A stretch of 64,000 bases of DNA from Variovorax fucosicus (GCF_030316825.1 NZ_JASZYU010000001.1:2294001-2358000); one strand, 5' to 3'; shown: positions 17,784 to 27,404, counted from the stretch's first letter. Notes: generated from the letters alone by a model not told the origin. Made by a program: numbers and translations.

Positions 17784-19268
17784 ATGCATCTGATCGATCC
17801 CAAGGGCCACAGCCGCCGCGCCTTCCTGCAGCGCTCGAGCGCGCTCGCGTTGGCGGGCACCGCGATGCCGTTCGCACTCAACCTGTCGGCGATGAGCGAG
17901 GCCGCGGCCCAGTCCGCCACCGATTACAAGGCGCTGGTCTGCGTGTTCCTGTTCGGCGGCAACGACTACGCGAACACCGTCATCACCTACGACGACGACA
18001 GCTACAACAAGTACAGCACCATCCGCGTGCCCCAGGCCTCCGGCGGCGTGGCCATCGCGAAGGATGCGGCGCTCGCCGCCACGCTGCTGAGCCCGACCGT
18101 GCCGCTGGCCGGCGGCCGGCAGTACGCACTGCATCCGCAAATGACGCAACTGGCCGGGCTGTTCAACACCGAGGGCAATGTCGCGGTGCAGCTCAACGTC
18201 GGCCCGCTGGTGGTGCCGCTGAGCCGCGCGCTCTACAACAACAGCAACAAGAAGCTCTACCCGCAGCCGCCCAAGCTGTTCTCGCACAACGACCAGCAGT
18301 CGACCTGGCAGTCGTCCTCGCCCGAAGGCTCGACCATCGGGTGGGGCGGCAACATCGGCGACCTCGTGCTGAACCAGAACAGCAACTCGCTGTTCACCTG
18401 CATGTCGGTGTCGGGCAATGCCGTGTTCCTCTCGGGCGACAGTGCGCTGCAGTACCAGGTCAGCACCGGCGGCGCGGTGCGCATCAGCAGCGTGAGCAGC
18501 GCAAGCAGCGCCAGCCTCTTTGGCTCGTCCACCGTCAAGAGTGCGATGCAGCTGCTCACGCAGCAGGCCCGTGGCCACAAGCTCGAAAACGAATACAACA
18601 AGGTGACCAAACGTGCCGTCGACGCCGAGGGCTCGGTCACCACCGCGATCCAGTCGGCCTACCCGGCCGGCACCTTCCCGACCACCGGTCTCGGCAACCA
18701 GCTCGCAATGGTGGCCCGGCTGATCCGCGGCCGCGGCACGCTCGGCAGCAAACGCCAGGTCTTCTTCGTGTCGATGGGCGGCTTCGACCTGCACGACAAC
18801 CTGATCGCCAACCAACCCGGCCTGATGAAGCAGCTCAGCGATGCGATGGCCGCGTTCCACAGGCAGATGGCACTCGAAGGCATGGGCGACAAGGTCACTG
18901 CCTTCACTGCTTCCGACTTCGGCCGCACGCTGGCGTCCAACGGCGACGGTTCCGACCACGGCTGGGGCAACCACCATTTCGTGGTCGGCGGCGCGGTCAA
19001 GGGCAAGGCAATCTACGGCTCGCCGCAGGTGGTGAGCATCGACAACACGTCGACCTCGGCAGGCTACGAGGGCCACGTGGGCCAGGGTCGGCTGATTCCG
19101 ACCACCTCGGTCGACCAGTACGGCGCGACGCTCGCCAAGTGGTTCGGCGTACCCGATGCCGACATGCCCGGCATCCTGCCGAATCTCAAGAATTTCGGCG
19201 GCAGCCTGGTGGTCAACGGCACCACGTACAACTATCCGAAGGATGTTGGGTTCATGATGCCGGCTTGA
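17784..19268 (+). CDS. DUF1501-family protein with Tat signal
   Basis: A 494-residue protein with a twin-arginine signal, SRRAFLQRSSALALAG, near residue 10, so it is probably exported folded. The body carries DUF1501 features: VFLFGGNDYANT at the start, SMGGFDLHDN and TASDFGRTLASNGDGSDHGWG near the C-terminus. The last resembles metal sites of the alkaline phosphatase-like fold. Function is unknown; the pairing with DUF1800 suggests a two-component extracytoplasmic system. A small membrane protein gene follows after 17 bases. Confidence 0.87.
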   Translation: MHLIDPKGHSRRAFLQRSSALALAGTAMPFALNLSAMSEAAAQSATDYKALVCVFLFGGNDYANTVITYDDDSYNKYSTIRVPQASGGVAIAKDAALAATLLSPTVPLAGGRQYALHPQMTQLAGLFNTEGNVAVQLNVGPLVVPLSRALYNNSNKKLYPQPPKLFSHNDQQSTWQSSSPEGSTIGWGGNIGDLVLNQNSNSLFTCMSVSGNAVFLSGDSALQYQVSTGGAVRISSVSSASSASLFGSSTVKSAMQLLTQQARGHKLENEYNKVTKRAVDAEGSVTTAIQSAYPAGTFPTTGLGNQLAMVARLIRGRGTLGSKRQVFFVSMGGFDLHDNLIANQPGLMKQLSDAMAAFHRQMALEGMGDKVTAFTASDFGRTLASNGDGSDHGWGNHHFVVGGAVKGKAIYGSPQVVSIDNTSTSAGYEGHVGQGRLIPTTSVDQYGATLAKWFGVPDADMPGILPNLKNFGGSLVVNGTTYNYPKDVGFMMPA

Positions 19269-19285
19269 ACTCCGGAGAACATCTC

Positions 19286-19507
19286 ATGAACGCAACCCGC
19301 CTTGTCGGCATCGTGCTGATCGTCGCCGGCATCGCCGCGCTGGCGCTCGGAAGCTTCAGCTTCACCAAGGAAACGCATCAGGCCAAGATCGGCCCGATCG
19401 AGCTGTCGGTGAAGGAGAAGGAGACGGTCAACCTGCCGGTGTGGGCCGGCGTCGCGGCGATCGTGGTGGGCGGCGCGCTGCTCTTCGTGGGCGGCCGCAA
19501 GGGCTGA
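19286..19507 (+). CDS. Small two-helix membrane protein
   Basis: A 73-residue protein with two hydrophobic segments (about residues 5-24 and 51-68) separated by a charged loop of about 25 residues rich in Lys and Glu. GGAG lies eight bases upstream of the ATG. No specific family is assigned with confidence. Its close spacing after the DUF1501 gene suggests co-transcription. Confidence 0.75.
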   Translation: MNATRLVGIVLIVAGIAALALGSFSFTKETHQAKIGPIELSVKEKETVNLPVWAGVAAIVVGGALLFVGGRKG

Positions 19508-19511
19508 GGGC

Positions 19512-20282
19512 TTAGCGCCGCGCCGCGCCAAGCCGCTGCGACACCGCGTCGCCGCAGGCCCTGAGCGCCTCGGCCAGCGCACCGTCCCACGCCGTGTCGA
19601 AGATCCCGGCAGGCCCGATCGCGGCAATGGCCAGCACGATCCGCCCGGTGTGGTCGAACACCGGCGCCGCCATGGCGCTCACGCCCGGCACGATCTCGCC
19701 CTCGGAGCGGCTGATGCCGTGCGCACGCACCTCGCGCAGCAGCACCTCGAAATCCTTCCAGGACGGCGCGCCGTGCTCGCGCTCCTGCGCCAGCAGGCGC
19801 TTCACCTCCAGCGGGTCGAGGTAGGCGCCGAACAGCCGGCCCGACGCTGTGCTGGCCAACGAAAACACCGTGCCGTGCCGCAGGCTCACATGCACCGGCG
19901 CGGCCGACTCCGCAATGCGCACGATGGTGGCGCCGCGATCGCCCCATACCGCCAGCGCCACCGTGTGGCCGATCTGCCGGGCCAGCGCATCGATCAGCGG
20001 CGTCGCGATCTGGATCGGGTTGGCCTGCTGCAGGCCGATCAGCCCCAGCTGCAGCGCCAGCGGCCCGAGCGCGTAGTGGCCGGTCGCGTCGTCCTGCTCG
20101 ATCAGCCCGAGCCGGCCGAAGCTCACCATGTAGGGGTGCGCCTTGGCCGCCGTCATGCCGGCGTCGCGTGCCAGATCCTTCAGCGGCATCGGCCGGCCGG
20201 TGTGCACCAGCGCACGCAGCAACTCGCCCCCGACTTCGATGCTCTGGATGCCGCGCTGCCCGCGTTCGATGCCGGATGCCAT
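19512..20282 (-). CDS. IclR-family transcriptional regulator
   Basis: A 256-residue regulator. The N-terminal winged helix covers SIEVGGELLRALVHTGRPM and the recognition region DAGMTAAKAHPYMVSFGRLGL; the C-terminal IclR effector domain spans about residues 80-250. It diverges from hmgA-fahA. IclR-family HmgR controls homogentisate genes in Pseudomonas, so this is a probable hmg regulator. The ATG at 20282 is preferred over one at 20321, because the longer form would cover the inverted repeat at 20298-20319. Confidence 0.9.
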   Translation of the reverse strand: MASGIERGQRGIQSIEVGGELLRALVHTGRPMPLKDLARDAGMTAAKAHPYMVSFGRLGLIEQDDATGHYALGPLALQLGLIGLQQANPIQIATPLIDALARQIGHTVALAVWGDRGATIVRIAESAAPVHVSLRHGTVFSLASTASGRLFGAYLDPLEVKRLLAQEREHGAPSWKDFEVLLREVRAHGISRSEGEIVPGVSAMAAPVFDHTGRIVLAIAAIGPAGIFDTAWDGALAEALRACGDAVSQRLGAARR

Positions 20283-20297
20283 GGTGTTTTGATGTTC

Positions 20298-20319
20298 GTC
20301 TAAAAAGAATGCATTAGAC
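20298..20319. promoter_or_regulatory. Inverted repeat in iclR-hmgA intergenic region, candidate operator
   Basis: GTCTAA, ten bases, then TTAGAC: a perfect six-base inverted repeat in the AT-rich gap between the divergent IclR and hmgA genes. An AATGCATTA at 20308 and an AACGCATTA at 20331 add a near-direct repeat 23 bases apart. Position makes it the likely binding site for the adjacent IclR regulator. Confidence 0.45.
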
Positions 20320-20372
20320 AATAGCAGATGAACGCATTACCATCCAGCTCTGTTTTCGTGGAGACATTCCAG

Positions 20373-21662
20373 ATGACCATCCCCTGCCAGAGCGGCTTTG
20401 GCAATGAATATGCGAGCGAAGCGGTGCCCGGCGCGTTGCCGCAGGGCCGCAACAGTCCGCAGCGCGCACCGCTCGACCTGTACCCCGAACTGATCTCTGG
20501 CACCGCCTTCACCGCGCCGCGCCACGAGAACCGGCGCTCGTGGCTGTACCGGCGCCAGCCTTCGGTGGTGTCGGGGCGCTACCAGCCGTATGCTCAAACG
20601 CGCTGGCAAACCGGCGGCGACCGCAGCATCGCGTTGCCGCCCGAGCCGATGCGCTGGCAGCCGGTGCCGCTGGAGGGCGCAGCCGATGCAGACTTCGTCG
20701 ACGGCATGCACACGCTCGCGGCCAATGGCGACTGCGAAGCGCAAACCGGAATCGGCGCGCTGGTGTACCTCGCGGGCCGCTCGATGGTGCGCCGCGCCTT
20801 CGTCAACGCCGACGGTGAAATGCTGCTGGTGCCGCAGCAGGGCCGCATCGTGCTCACGACCGAGATGGGCGTGCTCGAGGTCAAGCCGGGCGAGATCGCG
20901 CTGGTGCCGCGCGGCGTGGTGTTCAAGGTCGGCCTGCTCGACGGCATTTCGCGCGGCTACGTCTGCGAAAACTACGGCGCGCATTTCCGCCTGCCCGAGC
21001 TCGGCCCGATCGGCTCCAACGGCCTGGCCAACGCGCGCGACTTCCTCGCACCGGTGGCCGCGTTCGAACAGGAAGAGGGCGGCTACGAACTCGTCAAGAA
21101 GGCCGGCGGCCGCTTCTGGCGCGCGCCGACCCGGCAGTCGCCGTTCAACGTGGTGGCGTGGCACGGCAACCTCGCGCCGGTGAAATACGACACCGCGAAC
21201 TTCATGACCATCGGCTCGATCAGCTTCGACCACCCGGATCCGTCGATCTTCACCGTGCTCACCTCGCCGAGCGACACGCCCGGCACCGCCAACTGCGACT
21301 TCGTGATCTTCCCGCCGCGCTGGCTGGTGATGGAAGACACCTTCCGTCCGCCCTGGTACCACCGCAACCTCATGAGCGAGTTCATGGGGCTGGTGTACGG
21401 CGAGTACGACGCCAAGCCGGGTGGCTTCAAGCCCGGCGGCGCCTCGCTGCACAACTGCATGGTTCCGCACGGCCCCGATGAAGAGGCTTTCACCAAGGCC
21501 AGCCAGGCCGACCTGAAGCCGCAGAAGCTCGACAACACGCTGGCCTTCATGTTCGAGAGCCGCTACCGTTTCATCCCTACCGCCTGGGCGCTGCAAAGCC
21601 CGGCACTCGACCACGATTACGCCGACTGCTGGGCCGGCCTGCAAGACCAATACAAGCCATGA
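20373..21662 (+). CDS. hmgA: Homogentisate 1,2-dioxygenase
   Basis: A 429-residue non-heme iron dioxygenase that opens the ring of homogentisate to maleylacetoacetate in Tyr/Phe catabolism. The iron-site region is clear: [20 protein letters not shown] supplies a His and a Glu, and [11 protein letters not shown] the second His. N-terminal [10 protein letters not shown] is typical. The ATG at 20373 has GGAG about nine bases upstream; an in-frame ATG at 20328 would add 15 residues. The stop overlaps fahA by four bases, so the two steps are co-translated. No maleylacetoacetate isomerase gene is nearby. Confidence 0.96.
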   Translation: MTIPCQSGFGNEYASEAVPGALPQGRNSPQRAPLDLYPELISGTAFTAPRHENRRSWLYRRQPSVVSGRYQPYAQTRWQTGGDRSIALPPEPMRWQPVPLEGAADADFVDGMHTLAANGDCEAQTGIGALVYLAGRSMVRRAFVNADGEMLLVPQQGRIVLTTEMGVLEVKPGEIALVPRGVVFKVGLLDGISRGYVCENYGAHFRLPELGPIGSNGLANARDFLAPVAAFEQEEGGYELVKKAGGRFWRAPTRQSPFNVVAWHGNLAPVKYDTANFMTIGSISFDHPDPSIFTVLTSPSDTPGTANCDFVIFPPRWLVMEDTFRPPWYHRNLMSEFMGLVYGEYDAKPGGFKPGGASLHNCMVPHGPDEEAFTKASQADLKPQKLDNTLAFMFESRYRFIPTAWALQSPALDHDYADCWAGLQDQYKP

Positions 21663-22930
21663 ACCTGCTCAACGAAACCCACGATCCGACGCTGCGCAGC
21701 TGGGTACCCTCGGCCAACGAAGCGGGCTGCGACTTCCCGCTCCAGAACCTGCCGTTCGGCCGCTTCAGGCCGGCGGGCACCGACGAGCCTTTCCGCATCG
21801 GCGTCGCGATCGGCGACCGGGTGCTGGACCTGGCGGCCGCGAAGCTGGTCGACCATGCCGACATGAACCGGCTCATGGGCGCGTCGCTCGCCGAGCGTGC
21901 CGAGCTGCGCGCCGCGCTGTCCGCGGGCCTGCGCGAAGGCAGCCCGAAGCAGTCGGGCTGGGAGCTCGCGCTGTATGCGCAGGCAGCGGTCGAGATGACG
22001 ATCCCCTGCCGCATCGCCGACTACACCGACTTCTACACCGGCATCCACCACGCCACCACGGTCGGCAAGCTGTTCCGGCCCGACCAGCCCTTGATGCCCA
22101 ACTACAAGTGGGTGCCGATCGGCTACCACGGCCGCGCCTCGTCGATCGGCGTGAGCGGCCAGCGCTTCCGGCGCCCGCAGGGGCAGACCCGAGCGCCGGA
22201 TGCCGAAGTGCCCGGCTTCGGCCCGTCGAAGCGGCTCGACTACGAACTCGAACTCGGCTTCTTCATCGGCCAGGGCAATGCGCTCGGCGAGCCGATCACC
22301 ATCGGCGAGGCGGAGCAGCACCTGTTCGGCGTGACCCTCCTCAACGACTGGTCGGCGCGCGACGTGCAGGCCTGGGAATACCAACCGCTCGGCCCGTTCC
22401 TGTCGAAGAATTTCGCCAGCACCCTATCGCCGTGGATCGTGACGATGGAGGCGCTGGCGCCGTTCCGCGCCGCCGCGTTCGAGCGGCCCGCTGGCGACCC
22501 GCAGCCACTGCCCTACCTCGACAGCGTGGCCAACCGCGAGGCCGGCGGGCTCGCCATCACGCTCGAGGTGTGGCTGCAGACCGCGAAGATGCGCAGCGCC
22601 GGCGCTGCGCCGAGGCGCCTCACGCGCGGCGGGGCCGCCGAGGCCACCTACTGGACCGCGGCGCAACTGGTCACGCACCACACGGTGAATGGCTGCAACC
22701 TGCAGCCTGGCGACCTGCTGGGGTCAGGCACGCTATCGGGGCCCGAACCCGATCAGGCCGGCTCGCTGCTGGAACTCACGCTGGGTGGCAAGCAGCCGAT
22801 CACGCTGCCCAACGGCGAACGCCGCACCTTCCTGGAAGACGGCGACACGCTCACCCTGCGTGGCTACTGCGAGCGCGAAGGCGCGGTGCGGATCGGCCTG
22901 GGCGAGGTGAGCGGAACAGTGGTGCCCTGA
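21659..22930 (+). CDS. fahA: Fumarylacetoacetase
   Basis: A 423-residue hydrolase splitting fumarylacetoacetate to fumarate and acetoacetate, the last step of the homogentisate pathway. Visible landmarks: the catalytic-site segment [26 protein letters not shown], metal-binding [29 protein letters not shown] and [12 protein letters not shown]. The start ATG overlaps the hmgA stop. Confidence 0.96.
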   Translation: MNLLNETHDPTLRSWVPSANEAGCDFPLQNLPFGRFRPAGTDEPFRIGVAIGDRVLDLAAAKLVDHADMNRLMGASLAERAELRAALSAGLREGSPKQSGWELALYAQAAVEMTIPCRIADYTDFYTGIHHATTVGKLFRPDQPLMPNYKWVPIGYHGRASSIGVSGQRFRRPQGQTRAPDAEVPGFGPSKRLDYELELGFFIGQGNALGEPITIGEAEQHLFGVTLLNDWSARDVQAWEYQPLGPFLSKNFASTLSPWIVTMEALAPFRAAAFERPAGDPQPLPYLDSVANREAGGLAITLEVWLQTAKMRSAGAAPRRLTRGGAAEATYWTAAQLVTHHTVNGCNLQPGDLLGSGTLSGPEPDQAGSLLELTLGGKQPITLPNGERRTFLEDGDTLTLRGYCEREGAVRIGLGEVSGTVVP

Positions 22931-22937
22931 GCCCCGG

Positions 22938-23381
22938 TCAGGCTCCGGCCGCGCGGGCTGCCTCGAGATGGGTCTTGGCCCGCTCCGCCAGCGCCATTTC
23001 GCCCGGCGTGCCGGGCGAAAACGCCTCCACCGGCATCGGCCGGCCGTGCGAGTCCACCGACACGAACACGATCAGGCACTCGGTGGTCTTGGCCATTTCG
23101 CCGCCCTTCATGTCGCCGCTGCGCACCTCGACCGAGATGTTCATGCTGGTGTTGCCGGTGTAGGCGAGCCGTGCCTCCACTTCGACCAGGTCGCCGATCA
23201 TGATGGGGTGGTGAAAGCGGATGCTGCCGATGAAGGCCGTCACGCAATAGCGCTTGGCCCAACTGGTCGCGCAGGCATAGCCGGCCTCGTCGATCCACTT
23301 CATGACGGTGCCGCCATGCACCTTGCCGCCGAAGTTGACGGTGTTGGGATTGGCCAGAAAGCGAAGCGTGATGGACGGCAT
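22938..23381 (-). CDS. Acyl-CoA thioesterase, hotdog fold
   Basis: A 147-residue single hotdog domain of the YciA/ACOT type: NFGGKVHGGTVMKWIDEA is the acyl-CoA thioesterase signature, with FHHPIMIGDLVEVEA and GNTSMNISVEV following. It hydrolyses acyl-CoA thioesters; chain-length preference cannot be read. It converges on fahA with seven bases between them. Confidence 0.92.
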   Translation of the reverse strand: MPSITLRFLANPNTVNFGGKVHGGTVMKWIDEAGYACATSWAKRYCVTAFIGSIRFHHPIMIGDLVEVEARLAYTGNTSMNISVEVRSGDMKGGEMAKTTECLIVFVSVDSHGRPMPVEAFSPGTPGEMALAERAKTHLEAARAAGA

Positions 23382-23429
23382 GAGGGCCTTTGTGCGGTGG
23401 GTGACGGATTATTGTCGCCCGGCGCCTGC

Positions 23430-23957
23430 TCATTGCGGCGAATCTTGTGCCCGCAGCGCTTCGTCGAACAGCGAGAGCAACTGCCGGGCGAACAGGTTCA
23501 TGTTCAGGGCGCGGTTCGTGTCGCCGGTTTCGATCGTCCGGCTTGCGGTGACGGCACCGACGACGGCGATGCACAGGTGGCCCGGTGCGTCGCCATAGGG
23601 GCTGCCCGAAGGGCCGGCCGCGCCCGTCTCGCCGAGGCCCCAGGTGGCACGATGGGTGTCGCGGATCCGGCCCGCGATGAGCCTGGCAAAGGGTTCGGTT
23701 TCCCCGCGCATCCCGGCCACGTCGGCGGCCGTCAGTCCGAGCAGTGCCTTGCCGGCCCGCCGCGAGTACACGACCGCACCGCCGAGGAAAAAGCTCGATG
23801 CGCCAGGCACCGCGAGCAGCGCGGCCGACACCAGGCCGCCGGCCGAAGACTCTGCCACCGCCACGGTCTGGCCGCGTTCGCGCAGTGCCGCGCCGATACG
23901 GGCGGCGAGGTCGGCCAGCGGCGCCACGCCGGCCCCGTCAGCGGTGGATGCACTCAA
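23430..23957 (-). CDS. pncC: CinA C-terminal-domain protein (nicotinamide-nucleotide amidase type)
   Basis: A 175-residue protein matching the CinA C-terminal/PncC domain: [14 protein letters not shown] corresponds to the AESCTGG motif, then [13 protein letters not shown] and [10 protein letters not shown]. PncC deamidates NMN to nicotinate mononucleotide. The CinA N-terminal domain is absent, as in E. coli PncC. The usual Cys-Thr in the motif is Ser-Ala. No ATG is available: a TTG at 23957 overlaps the stop of the upstream YebC gene (TTGA), with a GTG at 23927 as the alternative. Confidence 0.85.
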   Translation of the reverse strand: MSASTADGAGVAPLADLAARIGAALRERGQTVAVAESSAGGLVSAALLAVPGASSFFLGGAVVYSRRAGKALLGLTAADVAGMRGETEPFARLIAGRIRDTHRATWGLGETGAAGPSGSPYGDAPGHLCIAVVGAVTASRTIETGDTNRALNMNLFARQLLSLFDEALRAQDSPQ

Positions 23958-24667
23958 CCTGCCAGGCCCGCAAACACGTTCTGCACGTCGTCGTTCGCAT
24001 CGATGGCCGCCAGGAAGGCTTCGACCTCTTCCAGATGCTCGGCGCTGAGGCTCGCCGGGTCGACCGGGTTCTTGGCCTTGTAGCCAAGCTTCGCGGAGAC
24101 GACGTGGAAGCCCTGCGTCGGCAGTGCGCGGCTCACCAGGTCGAGGTCGTGCGGATCGGTCAGAAACACCGTGGGGCCGCCTTCCTCGCCGGGCTCGAAG
24201 TCCTGGGCGCCCGCTTCGATGGCGGCCAGTTCGGGGTCGGCGTTGGCCGATGTCGGCTCGGCTTCGATCATGCCCAGATGGTCGAAATCCCAGGCCACCG
24301 AGCCTGACGTGCCCAGGTGGCCCTTGCGAAACAGCACCCGCATTTCGGGCGCCGTGCGGTTCACGTTGTCGGTCAGGCATTCGACCATCACCGGCACGCG
24401 GTGCGGCGCAAAGCCTTCGTAGATCACATGCTCGAAATGAACCGCATCACCGGTGAGCCCGGCACCCTTCTTGATCGCGCGCTCCAGCGTCTCCTTGGGC
24501 ATGGAGACCTTGCGGGCTTGCTCCACGACCAGCCGCAGACGCGAATTCGAGGCCGGGTCGGCCCCGCTGCGGGCCGCGATCATGATGTCCTTGGCCAGTC
24601 TTCCGAACAGCTTGCCCCTGGCATTGGCCGCCAGTTCCTTGCCTTTTGCTTTCCACTGCGCGCCCAT
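23954..24667 (-). CDS. YebC/PmpR-family protein
   Basis: A 237-residue protein with the canonical YebC N-terminus ([20 protein letters not shown]), [20 protein letters not shown], and [20 protein letters not shown]. The family was first called a transcriptional regulator; more recent work links YebC proteins to translation of proline-rich stretches. The ATG at 24667 was preferred to one at 24700 because it gives the conserved family start. Its stop is shared with the pncC start. Confidence 0.93.
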   Translation of the reverse strand: MGAQWKAKGKELAANARGKLFGRLAKDIMIAARSGADPASNSRLRLVVEQARKVSMPKETLERAIKKGAGLTGDAVHFEHVIYEGFAPHRVPVMVECLTDNVNRTAPEMRVLFRKGHLGTSGSVAWDFDHLGMIEAEPTSANADPELAAIEAGAQDFEPGEEGGPTVFLTDPHDLDLVSRALPTQGFHVVSAKLGYKAKNPVDPASLSAEHLEEVEAFLAAIDANDDVQNVFAGLAG

Positions 24668-24756
24668 GTCCGTTCCTCGTTGTTGTAGCGGGCACAGCAT
24701 AGTCCTTGCAACCGCGTGGCAACATCGGGCTATCGATTGAGACCCGAGGGCGCGTG

Positions 24757-25194
24757 ATGGACATCGAATTCGGCAACGCCGGCACGGTCGATACCAACGG
24801 CACCGGCTGGTTCATCGGCTTCAGTGACTGGTGCCGATCGACCGGGGCGCACCTGCGCCACATGCCGCCGGCGCTCGATGCCCGCGGCCTGTGCGTCAAA
24901 TGGTTCATGCATCCGGCGGGGAATCCGGCCGGCGAGGCCAAGCCGGTCAGCACCGGCCGCACGATCTCGATGCTGGTCGGCGGCGCACCGGACAGCGAGT
25001 TCCGCATCGAGTTCTCGCCCACGGCGTCTTTCGCGCCGGCCAACACAATTAAACGCGTGCTGCGCGAGCCCGGCGATTTCGCGATCTGGGGCCCGGGCCT
25101 GTACCACCGCGCCTTCGGCATCGCGCCGGCCTGCGTCCTCACGATCCGCTGGGAACCGGGCGATGCGGCCTGCGCCGCCGAAGGTCAGCGGTAA
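24757..25194 (+). CDS. Cupin-like uncharacterised protein
   Basis: A 145-residue protein without signal peptide. The pattern [31 protein letters not shown] and [15 protein letters not shown] suggests a small beta-barrel of the RmlC-like cupin type, with His residues in the last motif. From memory, relatives in Burkholderiales are sometimes mislabelled as signal peptidase I; nothing here supports that label. It diverges from the YebC gene and overlaps the convergent lipoprotein gene by ten bases. Confidence 0.7.
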   Translation: MDIEFGNAGTVDTNGTGWFIGFSDWCRSTGAHLRHMPPALDARGLCVKWFMHPAGNPAGEAKPVSTGRTISMLVGGAPDSEFRIEFSPTASFAPANTIKRVLREPGDFAIWGPGLYHRAFGIAPACVLTIRWEPGDAACAAEGQR

Positions 25195-26090
25195 CCCGCC
25201 TCGTTCGGGTTGTGGATGATCCAGATCAGGTTGCCGCTGCTGAAATCACCCATGCCGCCACCCGCGAAAATCAGGCGGCCCTGGCCCTTGTAGGTCATCT
25301 CGAAGCGGTGGCGGTCGGCACCGAAATAGAACGGGATCCAGGCCTTGCCGGTGATGTAGGCGCCCTGGTCGGTCGGTGGGCCTGCGATGTCCTGCACCTG
25401 CCGTGCCGACATGCCGATCTGCAGCCTCGCGAACTTGCTGTTGGCGGCCGGGTTGCCGGTGATCTCGCCCTCGAAGTCGTTCAGGCCCTTCACGGTGCGG
25501 CCGCTGCCTGCTTCCACCTTCGATGAATCGACCACGTTGCCGCGCGCGTCCATGCCGGGCTTGCCGGCGCCGATGGTCGAAGGCGCGGGCGCCGCAGCCT
25601 GCGGTGCAGGCGCCGGCGCAGCGGCCGGACGTGCCGGCTCGACGGCCGCCACCGCGCAGCGCTCGAGGTCGACGATCTTCTGCTTCTCCTTGGGCGCGAA
25701 GCGGTAGTCGCGGATCTTCGTCGTGACTGTGCCGCCTGTGAACCCAGGGCCCACCGAGCGGCAACGGAAGTAGATGGGGTCGCCGGCGTCCACCGTGTAC
25801 AGCCCCGGCGGCACGCCGCGGCCCGCGGCCTTGGCAAGCGTCAACGTCGTCGTCTTGCCGACGATCTCGGGCTTGACGCGCTTCTCGTTGCCGTCGTCCA
25901 GCAGGCCGCTGAGCTGGCGGTAATCGAGGCCTTCCACGGCGGGCGGCGGCGGTGGCGCGACCGGTGCGGCAGCAGCCGGTGCGGGGGCCGCGGGCGCTGC
26001 CGCGTTCTTCGATGTCGACGAGCAGCCGGCGGCCGCCAGGGCGACGGCGGCTGCGACAGCCAGGAAATTCAGGGACGTTTTAAGGATCAA
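25185..26090 (-). CDS. Lipoprotein with BamE/SmpA-like C-terminal domain
   Basis: A 301-residue protein starting at a TTG (26090) with GGAG seven bases upstream. The encoded signal ILKTSLNFLAVAAAVALAAA ends in a lipobox with Cys at about residue 23. An in-frame ATG at 26138 would put 16 non-hydrophobic residues ahead of the signal and is less likely. A Pro/Ala-rich linker precedes a small beta domain with several Cys, then a second low-complexity linker. The C-terminal part (FARLQIGMSARQVQDIAGPPTD) resembles the SmpA/OmlA (BamE) repeat. Role unknown; an envelope assembly function is only an inference. Confidence 0.75.
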   Translation of the reverse strand: MILKTSLNFLAVAAAVALAAAGCSSTSKNAAAPAAPAPAAAAPVAPPPPPAVEGLDYRQLSGLLDDGNEKRVKPEIVGKTTTLTLAKAAGRGVPPGLYTVDAGDPIYFRCRSVGPGFTGGTVTTKIRDYRFAPKEKQKIVDLERCAVAAVEPARPAAAPAPAPQAAAPAPSTIGAGKPGMDARGNVVDSSKVEAGSGRTVKGLNDFEGEITGNPAANSKFARLQIGMSARQVQDIAGPPTDQGAYITGKAWIPFYFGADRHRFEMTYKGQGRLIFAGGGMGDFSSGNLIWIIHNPNEAGYR

Positions 26091-26270
26091 GGTCGAGCTC
26101 CGTAGGGGTCTGCCGGGGATGTCTCCGGCCAGCGGCATTCTCCGGGTTTTTTGCGGCCTGTCTGCGCGCCAAACGGCCGATGCGGCCATGCGGCAGAGAC
26201 CGGCGCGCGACAATGCCCTGGCGCCGCTCTTGCTAAGGTCGGAGCCTCCCGAAACTGTTCGCCGCTCCCG

Positions 26271-27146
26271 ATGACCGACGCCCCCACCGCTGCCTGCCTC
26301 GTCGAAGACCTTGTGGCGCTGATGCGTCTTGAAGCCGTGGGCGAAGACCGCTTTCGCGGCGAGAGCGAGGACATCGGCACACCCGCGGTGTTCGGCGGCC
26401 AGGTGCTCGGCCAGGCCGTGATGGCCGCGAGCCGCACGGTCGAGCCCGATCGGCCGATGCATTCGATGCACGCCTACTTCCTCTTGCCCGGCGAGCATGC
26501 GCCGATCGACTACACCGTGGACCGCGTGCGCGACGGGCGCAGTTTCACCACCCGGCATGTGCTGGCGCGCCAGCGTGGCCGCATCATCTTCGAGATGGCG
26601 GCCTCGTTCCAGACCGCCGATGAAGGCGTCGAGCACCAGTCGGCGATGCCCGAAACGCGTGGCCCCGAAGGCCTGCCGAGCGAACTCGAGCGGCGCGTGG
26701 CACTGGGCGACCGGCTGCCCGCGCGCTGGCAGGTCAAGGGCACCGAGCCGCACGGCATCGAATTTCGCCGCGTCGAGGACGACGACCTGCTGGCGCCGGC
26801 ACCGCGCGAAGGCGGCAGCGCGATCTGGATGCGTGCCGTCTCGCCGCTGCCCGACGATCCGTCGGTGCACCGCGCGCTGCTGGCCTATGCGTCCGATCAC
26901 GGCCTGTTGCGTGCCGCGCTGGTACCGCATGGCCTCACCTTCATGACCGGGCAACTGCGTGCGGCCAGCCTGGACCACGCCATGTGGTTCCACCGCGAGT
27001 TCCGCTTCGACGACTGGCTGCTCTACACGATCGATTCGCCAAGCGCCGGCGGTGCGCGCGGCTTCTGCCGCGGCAGCGTGTTCGCGCGAGACGGCCGGCT
27101 GGTGGCGTCGACCGCCCAGGAAGGCATGTTGCGCGTACTGCGCTGA
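26271..27146 (+). CDS. tesB: Acyl-CoA thioesterase II
   Basis: A 291-residue double-hotdog thioesterase: FGGQVLGQAVMAASRTV and HSMHAYFLLPG in the first hotdog, SLDHAMWFHREFRFDDWLLY in the second, with a catalytic-type Asp in YASDHGLL. It hydrolyses medium- and long-chain acyl-CoA. It diverges from the BamE-like lipoprotein gene and converges on the small c-subunit gene 15 bases away. Confidence 0.94.
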   Translation: MTDAPTAACLVEDLVALMRLEAVGEDRFRGESEDIGTPAVFGGQVLGQAVMAASRTVEPDRPMHSMHAYFLLPGEHAPIDYTVDRVRDGRSFTTRHVLARQRGRIIFEMAASFQTADEGVEHQSAMPETRGPEGLPSELERRVALGDRLPARWQVKGTEPHGIEFRRVEDDDLLAPAPREGGSAIWMRAVSPLPDDPSVHRALLAYASDHGLLRAALVPHGLTFMTGQLRAASLDHAMWFHREFRFDDWLLYTIDSPSAGGARGFCRGSVFARDGRLVASTAQEGMLRVLR

Positions 27147-27161
27147 TGCACTGTGCGCGGC

Positions 27162-27404
27162 TCAGCCCTTGAAGGGGTTGGACGTCGCGAACCAGAGCCC
27201 GATGCCGGTGGCGATGATGAAGGCGCCGTCGGTCACGCCCGCCACCAGGAAGAACTTGGTCTGCAGCGTGTCGACCAGCTCCGGCTGGCGCGCCGTGCCC
27301 TCCAGAAACTTCGAACCGACGATACCGATGCCGATGCAGGAGCCGAAAGCGGCAATGCCGATCAGCAGCGAAACGCCGAGGGGGAGGATGTCGAAGCCGT
27401 TCAT
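27162..27404 (-). CDS. Solitary F0 ATP synthase c-subunit-like proteolipid
   Basis: An 80-residue hairpin membrane protein with two helices and a polar loop ARQPEL, the ATP synthase c-subunit pattern. The glycine-rich first helix ([21 protein letters not shown]) and an acidic ion-binding residue, Asp59 in [11 protein letters not shown], are both present. AAAGGAA lies seven bases before the ATG. No other ATP synthase gene is nearby, so this is either a displaced atpE or, more likely, an extra paralogue. Whether it enters the F0 ring is unknown. Confidence 0.85.
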   Translation of the reverse strand: MNGFDILPLGVSLLIGIAAFGSCIGIGIVGSKFLEGTARQPELVDTLQTKFFLVAGVTDGAFIIATGIGLWFATSNPFKG

